This document shows positions 17,118 through 25,430 of a stretch of 29,772 nt of DNA, piece after piece. Position 1 is the stretch's first letter. Each line of letters begins with the position of its first letter. The stretch is from JABFRJ01 sp033812735 (lineage in GTDB: Bacteria; Pseudomonadota; Alphaproteobacteria; Rhizobiales; Hyphomicrobiaceae): NCBI GenBank assembly GCA_033812735.1, contig JAPXTA010000057.1, positions 1 through 29,772 on the forward strand. The letters are read 5' to 3'. The notes under the pieces are model-generated. The model made no database searches. It had not been told where the DNA came from and was given only the letters and a program-made list of their open reading frames with translations. Position numbers and translations under genes: made by a program.

Positions 17118-17993
17118 ATGGGATTGGGAATGAGAGTGGCAGAGAAACGTCCGGATTGGTCCGTAGCGGGAACCAGCTTTATGGAGCTGGCCGATGCGCT
17201 GCTACCGGCTGTTCTTGCCGCGGCCCGCGTCGAACTCGCATACTTCTCGAGTGCCGTTGAAGTCATCACCAAGGCGGATGATACACCGGTCACCGTCGCA
17301 GACCGTGAAGCCGAAGCCATTCTCATCAAAGCGATCGAGGCCCTCGCCCCGGGAATCCCCATCGTCGCCGAGGAAGCCATGGCGAGCGGCACGACCATCG
17401 CCGATCCCGGCGAATGCTTCTTCCTGATCGATCCTCTCGACGGCACCCGCGAGTTCATATCCAAGCGCGGCGAGTTCACGATCAATATTGCCCTCGTCCG
17501 CAAGGGCACGCCCGTCTTCGGATTGATCTATGCGCCGGTATCAGGCGATCTCTACGTCACCCTTGCAACAGATGACTGCGTCCACGCCCGCTTGACGCCG
17601 GATGCGAACCCCGAGCGGCTGGCTGCCGTGACGCTGACGCCCGTCCGCGCCCGCGAGCCGGACAGCGGCGGCCTCGTTGCGATGGTGAGCCGGTCTCACA
17701 TGAACAAGTCGACCGAAGACTATCTGGCGACATTGCCGATTGCCGAGCGGCGAGCAGCCGGCTCATCGCTGAAGTTCTGCCTTGTCGCTGCGGGCGAGGC
17801 CGACGTGTATCCCCGCGTCGGCGCGACAAGCGAGTGGGACATCGCCGCAGGGCACGCGATCTTGCAAGCAGCCGGTGGCAGGCTCATCGCGATGGACGGC
17901 ACAGAGCTGCGCTACGGCAAGGCCAGCGATAAATACAAAAACCCGAGTTACGTCGCCTGGGGCAAACGCGCCTCTGTTAGAGCGCCAGGATGA
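17118..17993 (+). CDS. cysQ: 3'(2'),5'-bisphosphate nucleotidase CysQ
   Basis: This gene encodes a 291-residue magnesium-dependent phosphatase of the inositol monophosphatase superfamily that hydrolyses PAP, the by-product of sulfate assimilation, to AMP. Visible motifs are KADDTPVTVADREAEAIL, PIVAEEA with the metal-binding glutamates, FLIDPLDGTREFISKRGEFT (metal ligands D105 and D108) and ATSEWDIAAGHAILQAAGG, the second metal motif. It is slightly longer than usual at the N-terminus: ATG at 17118, 17130 or 17181 (MELADALL) could each be the start, and none has a clear ribosome site. The 265-bp gap to divergent chpT contains no gene I can support. Confidence 0.93.
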   Translation: MGLGMRVAEKRPDWSVAGTSFMELADALLPAVLAAARVELAYFSSAVEVITKADDTPVTVADREAEAILIKAIEALAPGIPIVAEEAMASGTTIADPGECFFLIDPLDGTREFISKRGEFTINIALVRKGTPVFGLIYAPVSGDLYVTLATDDCVHARLTPDANPERLAAVTLTPVRAREPDSGGLVAMVSRSHMNKSTEDYLATLPIAERRAAGSSLKFCLVAAGEADVYPRVGATSEWDIAAGHAILQAAGGRLIAMDGTELRYGKASDKYKNPSYVAWGKRASVRAPG

Positions 17994-18060
17994 GTCTCAA
18001 GTTGCAGATGTCACGGCGAGAGTGATGATTTTTCCTTAATTAAACGGGTTTCAGCCACAC

Positions 18061-18076
18061 TTTGGTAACACTTAAC
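18061..18076 (+). promoter_or_regulatory. Possible CtrA-type site upstream of the eipA-like gene
   Basis: TTTG-N7-TTAAC matches the right half of the CtrA consensus TTAA-N7-TTAAC exactly and the left half only partly. A CcrM-type GANTC (GAGTC, 17992-17996) and an AT-rich TTAATTAA (18036-18043) lie nearby. It is about 90 bp before the start codon. The match is weak by itself and is noted because eipA is CtrA-activated in Brucella. Confidence 0.3.
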
Positions 18077-18163
18077 CGGGAATGGTTGAGGACGAGTTCA
18101 GAGCCATGCCGGAATGACGCGAGATACCGTCTGGCAGCGAGGCTCTGGCGACACCAACGGTAG

Positions 18164-19351
18164 ATGGTCATGACGATCACCAGGATTTCCAGCCTTATTC
18201 AGCGGGGAGCCTTGGCCGCGGCGATCCTTGCGCCGGCGCTTCTGCCCACAAGCGCGGCCGCCCAATCCGATCAGCCGGCCTACGAGCGCTATAGCGAGCC
18301 CTCCACCACGCGCCGCAACCGCGTGAAACGCGACGATGCCTACCGCGCTCCTGACGATGGCCCGGTTCTTGGTACGTTGAACTCGTCGCAGGCGTCGGGC
18401 GGCGGCTCTTATGAACCGCCCTCGAATGTCGCCCAAGGCTACGGCACGCAGCCACCGCCACCGCCGTACGGCGCCGGCGCCTATGGTGCGACCCCGCCGC
18501 CATACGGCGCACCGCCCTCTCCTTACGGCGCAAGCCCGCCACCCTACGGTGCGTCACCGGCGCCAAGCCGGCCCTACCCCGCATCACCGGCAGCGGCCAA
18601 CGACGCCTACCGTCCCCCGCAGGCAGCGCCCTATGGTGACGACCGCTATGGCACACCACCGCCCCCAGCCCCTGAGCCCTATGGCAACGAAGCCTATCGC
18701 GGCCCCTCTGGCGGCGGTTACGGAGCATCAGGCGGCGGCTTTGGCCAACCCTACAGCCCGCCTGGCTCGGAAGGCGGCTATGACGGTGGTCGCGATGGCA
18801 ATTCACGCCGCCCCTACATGAGCGGCGACGAGGGCGGCCGCCCGCCCTATCGCGACGAGCGCGCCGACGGCACCTATTCGTCGAATGAAATCATGTCGGC
18901 CGGACACAACTTTTTCGGCTCCATCAGCCAGGGCCTTGCAAGCGTCATCGAGTACGCCTTCAAGCGCCAGGGCCGTCCTAACGGCTACATACTCGGCGAG
19001 GATGCCGGCGGCGCGTTCGTCGCCGGGCTCCGCTACGGCGAGGGCCGCCTCTACACCAAGGACGCTGGCAGCCATAAGGTCTATTGGCAGGGCCCCTCCC
19101 TCGGTTATGATGTCGGCGCTGCCGGCTCCAAAGTCATGGTCCTCGTCTATAACCTTCGCGATACCAACGACATTTACGAGCGCTTCGGCGGCGTCGACGG
19201 CTCGGCTTATGTCATCGGCGGCGTCGGCTTGACGTTCCAAAAGCGCGACCATGTCGTTCTCGCGCCAATCCGTGCCGGCGTCGGACTTCGCCTCGGCGCT
19301 AACGTCGGCTACCTCAAATACACCCGTCATCCCACCTGGAACCCGTTTTGA
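18164..19351 (+). CDS. eipA: EipA-like envelope integrity protein (DUF1134) with Pro/Gly/Tyr-rich N-terminal region
   Basis: This gene encodes a 395-residue secreted protein. A signal peptide (residues 1-34, ending PTSAAAQ) is followed by about 200 residues of low-complexity Pro/Gly/Tyr sequence, including tandem PPYGA-type repeats (about 97-134). From about residue 238 comes the DUF1134 domain: SSNEIMSAGHNFFGSISQGL, DAGGAFVAGLRYGEGRLYTK, HKVYWQGPSLGYDVGAAGSK, YERFGGVDGSAYVIGGVGLT and APIRAGVGLRLGANVGYLKY. In Brucella, EipA is a periplasmic beta-barrel protein needed for envelope stress resistance and is activated by CtrA. The long spacer is not part of that minimal domain. The start is 18164 or the ATG six bases later; neither has a strong ribosome site. 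Confidence 0.88.
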   Translation: MVMTITRISSLIQRGALAAAILAPALLPTSAAAQSDQPAYERYSEPSTTRRNRVKRDDAYRAPDDGPVLGTLNSSQASGGGSYEPPSNVAQGYGTQPPPPPYGAGAYGATPPPYGAPPSPYGASPPPYGASPAPSRPYPASPAAANDAYRPPQAAPYGDDRYGTPPPPAPEPYGNEAYRGPSGGGYGASGGGFGQPYSPPGSEGGYDGGRDGNSRRPYMSGDEGGRPPYRDERADGTYSSNEIMSAGHNFFGSISQGLASVIEYAFKRQGRPNGYILGEDAGGAFVAGLRYGEGRLYTKDAGSHKVYWQGPSLGYDVGAAGSKVMVLVYNLRDTNDIYERFGGVDGSAYVIGGVGLTFQKRDHVVLAPIRAGVGLRLGANVGYLKYTRHPTWNPF

Positions 19352-19535
19352 CGGCAGCGGTTACCAGCCCGGCGTACGTCACAATTACGTCGCTCCGATC
19401 GGCAACCGTGCCGACGGCAGTTGCCGCGGGCGCAAACTGAGGCTAGTTCAGAGCTGAAGGCGAATCTCAGCTCGTTACGATGCCCAGTTGCGGCTCGCCA
19501 TAGTCGCTCCTGGGATTGGCAGAGGCAGGGCCAAC

Positions 19536-20882
19536 GTGTTTTCCATCCAGTCAATGATGCTGGTGGCCCTGGGCTTTCTCGCCGCGACGCTGCTTGCCTT
19601 GATAGTCGCGCCGGCCTTCTGGTCGCGTGCCGTTCGCCTCACCACGCAGCGCATCAAGGATACCCTGCCGATCAGTGAGCAAGAGATCCGGGCTGACAAG
19701 GACCGGCTGCGCGCGGAATACGCCATCCGTGTCCACAAGCTCGAAATGAAGGTCGAACAGGCCGCGCTTCAGAAAGCGCGCCAGCTCATCGAGATCAACC
19801 GCCGGGATGGCACGATATCGGGCCTCGAAGCTCAACTCGAGCAAGTCAATGCGACGCTCGAGGAAAACATGAATGCGCGTCGCGTACTCGAGCAGACCGT
19901 GGCCGACCGCCTGCCCAAGATCGAGCATCGGTTGACCGAAGCGAAGACATTGCTGTTCGACCGCGACCGCGAAATCGCGGAATTGACCTCCTCGGCCCGC
20001 CGCCAGCAACTCACTTTGGACGAGGCTGCCTCGATCAACGCCCAGCAGAACGCTGAAGTAGAACGCCTCAAAACGGCGCTTACGGTGCGCGGCGCGCGCA
20101 ACCAGAACACCCTGGCAGACCCGACATTCGACGGCGAAGTTGCGCTACGATCGGAACTCGAGGCACTGCGCGCCAAAACGCGCGAACAGGCCGCAGTGAT
20201 CAGCCGCATGCAAAGCCAAATGGCCCGCACGTCCGGCACCTCGGCCGAGAGCGGCCGTAGCCGCCTGATAACGGCCGACCAGTCGTCTGAAGCGCCGAAG
20301 GCCGCTCTCGTCGCCGTTGCTCAGGTTGTCGACGCGAAGCCGGAGTTCGAACGCGAGTTGCGCGCCTTGCGTGCCAAGTCCGATGACCAAGCCGCCGAAA
20401 TAGCCCGCCTCCAAGCAGAACTCGCGGCCTTCAAGGATCAGGCAGGAGACGACGGCGGCATCAAGGACTCGAAAATGGCGCTCAAAGCACGCTTGAGCGG
20501 CTCCCAGGCCCAGGTCGAAGAGCAGACCGAGATGATCCGGCGCCTCAGGGCTGAATTGGCAGCCGCCAACGAGCGCCTGGCCCTTCAAGGCGCACACTTC
20601 ATGGAGCAGATGCGCCGCCTCGGTGCAGGCACGTTGCCTGCAGCCGGCCAGAGCCGCAAACCAGTTCTCCAAGGTGGATCGAAACCGACACTGACAGAAC
20701 GTGTCGCGCTCCAACGCGCCGGCGCAATCCGACCAGTGGTCAACGGCGCAGCGGCCGATGAAGCCGAAGTAGAGGTCGTAGCGTCAGGTCAACGCGAGAC
20801 GGAAGCAGTTTCCGAGGCCCCCGCCCCCGCAGCGGCAAAGCCCCGGTTGATCGACCGGATCTCGAGTGTCAACAAGGCCTGA
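19536..20882 (+). CDS. Membrane-anchored coiled-coil protein of unknown function
   Basis: This gene encodes a 448-residue protein with one N-terminal membrane helix (MMLVALGFLAATLLALIVAPAFW) followed by a long, mostly helical charged region. Heptad-like stretches include KDRLRAEYAIRVHKLEMKVE, GLEAQLEQVNATLEENMNAR, RDREIAELTSSARRQQLTLD and MIRRLRAELAAANERLALQG. An Ala/Pro-rich tail ends IDRISSVNKA. GTG at 19536 (VFSIQSMM) is chosen because it places the helix at the N-terminus; an in-frame TTG at 19488 would add 16 unconvincing residues. It lies between the EipA-like gene and murI, in line with an envelope role, but no function is known to me. Similar proteins seem common in Hyphomicrobiales. 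Confidence 0.8.
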   Translation: MFSIQSMMLVALGFLAATLLALIVAPAFWSRAVRLTTQRIKDTLPISEQEIRADKDRLRAEYAIRVHKLEMKVEQAALQKARQLIEINRRDGTISGLEAQLEQVNATLEENMNARRVLEQTVADRLPKIEHRLTEAKTLLFDRDREIAELTSSARRQQLTLDEAASINAQQNAEVERLKTALTVRGARNQNTLADPTFDGEVALRSELEALRAKTREQAAVISRMQSQMARTSGTSAESGRSRLITADQSSEAPKAALVAVAQVVDAKPEFERELRALRAKSDDQAAEIARLQAELAAFKDQAGDDGGIKDSKMALKARLSGSQAQVEEQTEMIRRLRAELAAANERLALQGAHFMEQMRRLGAGTLPAAGQSRKPVLQGGSKPTLTERVALQRAGAIRPVVNGAAADEAEVEVVASGQRETEAVSEAPAPAAAKPRLIDRISSVNKA

Positions 20883-20905
20883 TCTCGTCGGCATAGGGGC
20901 GTCTC

Positions 20906-21121
20906 GTGTCGGAGAAAGATTGTAGTCCAGCGTCGCGCAGTCGCTCGAAGCCAAAACGATCGGCCGAAGAGAGCCGCAAAGCGCGCCTCGACGCGGCCCT
21001 CCGCGCCAATCTTCGCCGCCGCAAGGACCAAGTCCGCAACCGCGGAGTCGACCAGGACAGCGGCAATCGCGATACGCCCTCGATTTTCAAGACTGAAGAC
21101 GGCCGGGCAGGCTCCGAATGA
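20906..21121 (+). CDS. Small basic hypothetical protein coupled to murI
   Basis: This gene encodes a 71-residue Arg/Lys-rich protein from a GTG start with AGGGG about seven bases upstream. The core SAEESRKARLDAALRANLRRRK looks like an amphipathic helix; the remainder is polar and probably disordered. Its stop codon overlaps the murI start (ATGA, 21118-21121), which suggests translational coupling. I recognise it only as a type of small protein seen in alphaproteobacteria and assign no function. Confidence 0.65.
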   Translation: MSEKDCSPASRSRSKPKRSAEESRKARLDAALRANLRRRKDQVRNRGVDQDSGNRDTPSIFKTEDGRAGSE

Positions 21122-21978
21122 TCGGCGTCTTCGATAGCGGTCACGGCGGCCTGACCGTGCTGCGCGCGCTGGTCGCGCGCTTCCCCGCTGTACCTTTCAT
21201 CTATCTAGGCGATCACGCCAACGTGCCCTACGGCAACCGCCCGTCAGAGGACGTGGTCAATCTGACCCGCACCGGCGTCGAGCGGCTGTTCAGCCACGGC
21301 GCCCGCCTCGTCCTTCTCGGCTGCAACACGGCAACCTGCGTCGCCGCTCGTACCTTGCAGCAGGATTGGCTCCCGAACGCCTCTTGGCCCGGCCGCAACA
21401 TCCTCGGCATCGTCGCCCCGACTGTCGAGGCCGCCACGCAAACGCCCTGGGCCGTTTCGACGCCGCAGTATCCGCAGAAGTACAACACCGACATCGTCGC
21501 CGTGTTCGGCACCACGCGCACGATCACCAGCTACGTGTATCCGGAAGAAATCAAGAAGCGCTGTCCCAAGGTAACGGTTGTGCAGCAGATCGCCTCCGAC
21601 CTCGCCGGAGCGATCGAAGAGGCACGGCCGGCGAAGGACCTCGATGCCATCGTCAAGCGTGCGGTCGATGGCCTACTCCAGCAAACCTCGGGCGTCGCAC
21701 CGCATCGCGCCATCCTCGGCTGCACGCACTTCCCGCTCGTCGAAGACGCTTTCCGCCGTCACCTTCCCCAGTCGACCCGCATCCTCTCGCAACCCGAGAT
21801 CGTCGCCGACAGCCTCGAAGACTATCTCACCCGCCATCCGGAATACGTAGGCCAGCGCGAAGCGGGAACTTTGCCGCGCCTGCTCACGACGGGTGATCGT
21901 CTCGCAACCTCCATAACGGCACGCATTTTCTGGCCCGAAGCCCCGCCCTTCGAAGCGGCCGCCTCTACCGCACCTTGA
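21118..21978 (+). CDS. murI: Glutamate racemase MurI
   Basis: This gene encodes a 286-residue cofactor-independent racemase that makes D-glutamate for peptidoglycan. The N-terminal IGVFDSGHGGLTVLRAL carries the catalytic-site Asp-Ser pair. The two catalytic cysteines lie in LVLLGCNTATCVA (C69) and AILGCTHFPLVED (C202). Also conserved are YLGDHANVPYGNRP and IVAPTVEAA. The segment around 100-130 (TQTPWAVSTPQYPQKYNTDI) is longer than in many MurI proteins. It overlaps the small basic gene by four bases. Confidence 0.95.
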   Translation: MIGVFDSGHGGLTVLRALVARFPAVPFIYLGDHANVPYGNRPSEDVVNLTRTGVERLFSHGARLVLLGCNTATCVAARTLQQDWLPNASWPGRNILGIVAPTVEAATQTPWAVSTPQYPQKYNTDIVAVFGTTRTITSYVYPEEIKKRCPKVTVVQQIASDLAGAIEEARPAKDLDAIVKRAVDGLLQQTSGVAPHRAILGCTHFPLVEDAFRRHLPQSTRILSQPEIVADSLEDYLTRHPEYVGQREAGTLPRLLTTGDRLATSITARIFWPEAPPFEAAASTAP

Positions 21979-22106
21979 CCGGTTCGCAACCGCGCGATCA
22001 GTCAACGGCAAATTGATCGGCTGTTATTGGACCTGCCACAATAAAACTGCCGACGATGGCGACAAGGGACGGTATTGCGCCGTTCCCGATCACATCGGTA
22101 AAGTCC

Positions 22107-23441
22107 ATGCCCCCTCAGAAATCTATTGCCCTTGTCGCGTTGACCCTGGTTGCACTGGCGATACAGCCTGCTGCCGCTCAACGCACTGTGGAAACGCAAC
22201 AGCGCGCGCTGCAAGAACCCGACGCGCGACGACTTCTGGAAGCGGTCGTCACCACGATCGAACGACGCTTCTTCGATACCGAAAAGCTGGCACGATTGAA
22301 CTTCCGCAAACGCGCCGAGGAGGCGGCGAACGAGATTGCCGCCGCGCGTGACGCCAACGAGGCGGCAGCACGCATCAACGAGCTATTGGCGAAGCTCGAA
22401 ACCTCGCACACCCAAGTCTTCACACCCGACGACATCGAATACTACTTCATCGCCGATGTGTTCTCCGCCGAACGCCAGCCCGATACGTGGGCCGCACCAA
22501 ATATGCTCGCGGGCACCGGCTTCTTTACCGCCAAAGTCGACGGCCGCGATCATGTGACCGGGGTCCTCGAAGGCTCCCCCGCACACGCGGCTGGAATACG
22601 CGCCGGCGACGAGATCGTCAGCGTCGACGGTGCGCCCTACCACCCCGTCCGCTCGTTCAAGCGCCGCGTCGGCGAGACAGCCGACATCACACTGCGGCGC
22701 TCAAAGGACGGCCCGGCCGAAACACGCCCTATCCCCGTCATCGCCATGCAGCCCGCAAAAGCCTTCGACCGCGCCATGCAGGCGAGCGCGCGCGTCATCG
22801 AGAAAAATGGCAAGCGCATCGGCTATGTCCATGTCTGGCATGTGCGCAGCCCCGACGCGCTCGCCGAGGCACTAGCGGATATCGACGCATCGCGCCGCTC
22901 GTACCGCAATCACGAAGGCCGCTTCATCCGCGGCGGCGACTTCACCGCGACCGGCGCCCGCCGCCCCGATCAGGTGCTCGATGCTCTGATCGTCGACAAC
23001 CGGGTGAAGATCGGCGGACAAGCCAGCGTGGCCGAGCAATTTCTATCGGTCCTCGCTGGACCGCGTGGCGGCTACGTCGAGGCATCGGGCCGTAATGATC
23101 GTTCGCGCGGCCCCTCGCCGAAGTCGTTCAAGGGCCGCAGCATCATGCTCATCGATAGCGGCACCCGGAGCGCGGGCGAACTCTTCGCGCAGGGCTACAA
23201 GACGGAAAACCTCGGACCGCTCTACGGCAGCAAAACGCCGGGAGCCGTTTCCGGTGGCAGCATCGAGCAGCTGCCAGGCGGGCTCATCCTCTACATCGCA
23301 ACGTCACGCGTCACCATGGACGGCACGGTCCTCGAGGGCCTCGGCGTCGCCCCAACACGGGAAATCCCCCGCCCCATCCCCTACAGCGCCGGCGCCGACC
23401 CTGTGCTGGACGCAGCGATCGCGGAATTGGCGGGAAACTGA
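22107..23441 (+). CDS. Periplasmic S41 (C-terminal processing) peptidase with PDZ domain
   Basis: This gene encodes a 444-residue exported protease. A signal peptide (SIALVALTLVALAIQPAAAQ) precedes a helical N-terminal region. A PDZ domain follows (HVTGVLEGSPAHAAGIRAGD, EIVSVDGAPYHPVRSFKRRV; about 150-195). The S41 catalytic domain has the nucleophile in IMLIDSGTRSAGELFAQGYK (S355) and the likely general-base lysine in PLYGSKTPGAVSGG (K376). Tail-specific proteases of this type cleave periplasmic or membrane proteins at the C-terminus. ATG at 22107 gives a well-formed signal peptide; an ATG at 22056 would add 17 residues before it. The gene stands alone, upstream of the disrupted locus. Confidence 0.9.
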   Translation: MPPQKSIALVALTLVALAIQPAAAQRTVETQQRALQEPDARRLLEAVVTTIERRFFDTEKLARLNFRKRAEEAANEIAAARDANEAAARINELLAKLETSHTQVFTPDDIEYYFIADVFSAERQPDTWAAPNMLAGTGFFTAKVDGRDHVTGVLEGSPAHAAGIRAGDEIVSVDGAPYHPVRSFKRRVGETADITLRRSKDGPAETRPIPVIAMQPAKAFDRAMQASARVIEKNGKRIGYVHVWHVRSPDALAEALADIDASRRSYRNHEGRFIRGGDFTATGARRPDQVLDALIVDNRVKIGGQASVAEQFLSVLAGPRGGYVEASGRNDRSRGPSPKSFKGRSIMLIDSGTRSAGELFAQGYKTENLGPLYGSKTPGAVSGGSIEQLPGGLILYIATSRVTMDGTVLEGLGVAPTREIPRPIPYSAGADPVLDAAIAELAGN

Positions 23442-23462
23442 AGGACACCAAGCGCAGGCATG

Positions 23463-23487
23463 GGTTGTGGTCAATTGACATGCAACC
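23463..23487. promoter_or_regulatory. Palindromic operator-like site before the disrupted membrane-protein gene
   Basis: GGTTG-TG-GTCAATTGAC-ATG-CAACC has a perfect ten-base central palindrome and five-base outer arms. It ends 44 bases before the start codon at 23532. It could bind a dimeric regulator or overlap the promoter, since TTGACA (23475-23480) lies within it, although no good -10 box follows at the usual spacing. Confidence 0.4.
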
Positions 23488-24031
23488 GTCTTCATCAGAA
23501 GCTCAGTGCCCGGCGATATTTTGGTGAGCACATGAACGATCCTTTGACATCATTCTTATTTGGATTTGGAATTCTTACCGCTACGTTTTTTGCTGCAACG
23601 ATCCAATCCCGATCGCGCATCATCTTTTCAATGGTCGCAACCGCAATGCTCTGCATCGCAGCGCTATCTGCCACACTAGCGACATACCAAGTCCGGCTTC
23701 GCGTGGCATCGTTCTCGTCAGCCAATGAGCATATTTCGCCATGGCGCCTAACTAGATTAAATGCAGAACGTGAAGTCGCAAAGAAGGCAAATCAATCCCA
23801 AATAGAAAATTTGAAGTCGCAGAAAGGAAAAAAAGACGAAAAAGTCTTAGAGCAAAGACCAATATTGATCGAGGCGTTAGAAGAAATTGACAGAGCCACC
23901 TCGTTTTCCCTTGGATTAATCGAACTAACGACAACGCGCGGCACGGGCAACAAGGCGCTGGAAGAATTAGACAGAAAACTCGCATCACCTCAACTTGACA
24001 TTTCAAAAACAGGGGAAGCGCTAGCAAAAGC

Positions 24032-24039
24032 AAAAAAGG
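24032..24039. repeat. Target-site duplication, left copy
   Basis: AAAAAAGG is directly repeated at 26443-26450, immediately outside the two inverted repeats of the element. Eight base pairs is the size known for IS1595-family insertions. Confidence 0.92.
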
Positions 24040-24062
24040 GGGAAATATGCACTTTGCATAGA
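24040..24062. repeat. Left terminal inverted repeat of the IS1595-type element
   Basis: This repeat differs from the right repeat only at positions 6, 16 and 17. It contains an internal perfect palindrome TATGCA-CTT-TGCATA (24046-24060) that the right end lacks. Confidence 0.93.
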
Positions 24063-24118
24063 TGGAGAATCGTGCGAAGTAGACCGCGACAGGGCGGCAA
24101 GCCATGGCGAGGTGCGCC

Positions 24119-25285
24119 ATGGATAGGGTCGCCAATGAACTGATTGTGCCGAGTTGTGCGCGCGGAACGGAAGCTTTGCGGCTGATGATCTTTGGTGCGC
24201 GGTTGAGCAACAAGAATATGTCGTGGGTCTTAGAGCTTGGAGAGTTAGGCCAGCCGTGGGCCACAATCGCAACACAAGAACTCAAATCGGTTGTGGTAGA
24301 CGACCACGTCGTTGAGTGGTTGCTCGAAGATGGTTTCGCGCGCCAGATCGACATTGGGCGACAGGTTTCGCCGACACCACGCGGCAGGCAATTCATTGAC
24401 GCTATTGATCGACAAGTCATGACGGTGGATCGCCAATACTTGGTCCGAGGCGACGATTTGCGCGGCACAGCCGCCGTAATCAAAAGGCTGTTTCCTGAGC
24501 ATGACAATTTTGTTCGGGCGCAAATGGTGGCGCAGGCCATGCTTTGCACGCTCCTAGGCGAAGAATGGTTTGAAGATCACGTTGTGTCATCGAGTCCGCC
24601 GACACCATTTTTTAGGAATGCTGCGGATGACGATCACTCGATCTCCGTTGGAGGGCTTCGCAGAATCCAACTCGCTGAGATGTTATGGAATCTCAGACAT
24701 GTAGGGGGGATGGACAATACGTTGCGACTTCTCTACTCGGGCAAAGTCCCAGATGCCTTTGCTGAGTTGGAGGTGGGCAAGATCCTCACTGTGTTCGGAA
24801 AATCGTTTCGGGTCATTGATCCACGGGGTCAACTCGGCAGTGACTACGACCTTGAGATCGATTTCAATGGCACCACAGTTTGTGCGGATACCAAGTGCAA
24901 ACTTGAGACGACCGAAATGTCGGAACGATCAATCGAGAACTCATTGGATCAGGGTCGCAAACAGCTACCGAAAGATCGACCGAGTATTCTTTTTGTCTGC
25001 CTCCCACAACGATGGCATGATGCTAGTGGGCAGGAGTTCGGCAAGTTGTTGCAGCGCGTGGCTTTGAGGTTCCTGCGAAACACTCAGCGCGTAGTGTCTG
25101 TGAAATTTCACGCCAGTTTGATCGTTGAGGCAAATGGCAACGTGTTTCCACAGACTAGCCTCTTGGAAGTGCCGAATGTCTCTCATCGCTTCGAGAAGGG
25201 CCTTGAGGACAACCTTTACTTCGACCAGTCAGAGCTTCCAAGCAGTTGGGTATCAATACTGAGGGAATGCAGTGACGAAACGTGA
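24119..25285 (+). CDS. Transposon passenger: putative PD-(D/E)XK nuclease-like protein
   Basis: This gene encodes a 388-residue cytosolic protein with no signal or membrane helix. The N-terminal 200 residues are helical and unrecognised. From about 214 come features of a restriction-endonuclease-like core: a helix AELEVGKILTVFG (candidate E216 or E218), then SDYDLEIDFNGTTVCADTKC with D242 or D244, D257 and K259 placed as D-x12-D-x-K. After that SIENSLDQGRKQLPKDRPSI and ILFVCLPQRW suggest the helix and strand that close the fold. ATG at 24119 is chosen because GAGGTG precedes it by four bases; ATG at 24104 is the alternative. It lies just inside the left end of the element and is convergent with the transposase. 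The nuclease assignment is an inference from the motif; a role in defence or in transposition is not shown. Confidence 0.75.
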   Translation: MDRVANELIVPSCARGTEALRLMIFGARLSNKNMSWVLELGELGQPWATIATQELKSVVVDDHVVEWLLEDGFARQIDIGRQVSPTPRGRQFIDAIDRQVMTVDRQYLVRGDDLRGTAAVIKRLFPEHDNFVRAQMVAQAMLCTLLGEEWFEDHVVSSSPPTPFFRNAADDDHSISVGGLRRIQLAEMLWNLRHVGGMDNTLRLLYSGKVPDAFAELEVGKILTVFGKSFRVIDPRGQLGSDYDLEIDFNGTTVCADTKCKLETTEMSERSIENSLDQGRKQLPKDRPSILFVCLPQRWHDASGQEFGKLLQRVALRFLRNTQRVVSVKFHASLIVEANGNVFPQTSLLEVPNVSHRFEKGLEDNLYFDQSELPSSWVSILRECSDET

Positions 25286-25430
25286 TGAAGATAAATTGGT
25301 AGCGGCGCGTCGCGATGCAGCGGTCCGCCGCGCTCTTAGCACGCCACCCACGCCTCTCAAGGACATGAAGAAGGCCAAGGCGAAGAAGAAGCGGCAGGAC
25401 ACGCCTACCGCTTCCGAGAAGCGTACTTAG
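25272..25430 (+). CDS. Transposon passenger: 52-residue basic protein
   Basis: This short open frame begins with GTG (25272), has GAGGGA six bases upstream, and overlaps the last codons of the nuclease-like gene by 14 bases. Its sequence is an acidic/basic N-terminus (TKRDEDKLVAARRDAAVRRA), a proline-bearing LSTPPTPLKD, and a lysine-rich tail (KKAKAKKKRQ). Its TAG stop (25428-25430) overlaps the transposase stop codon on the other strand. It may bind DNA or RNA, or act with the upstream protein, but nothing proves a function. The good ribosome site and tight overlap argue for translation. Confidence 0.6.
   Translation: MTKRDEDKLVAARRDAAVRRALSTPPTPLKDMKKAKAKKKRQDTPTASEKRT

Noticed and set aside
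23475..23503. A sigma-70 promoter based on TTGACA at 23475.
   Set aside because: No acceptable -10 box lies 16-18 bases downstream (GAAGCT). The hexamer is better explained as part of the palindrome.
23752..24549. A 265-residue minus-strand frame spanning the left transposon end.
   Set aside because: It crosses the insertion boundary and lies opposite two supported genes, so it is a chance frame.
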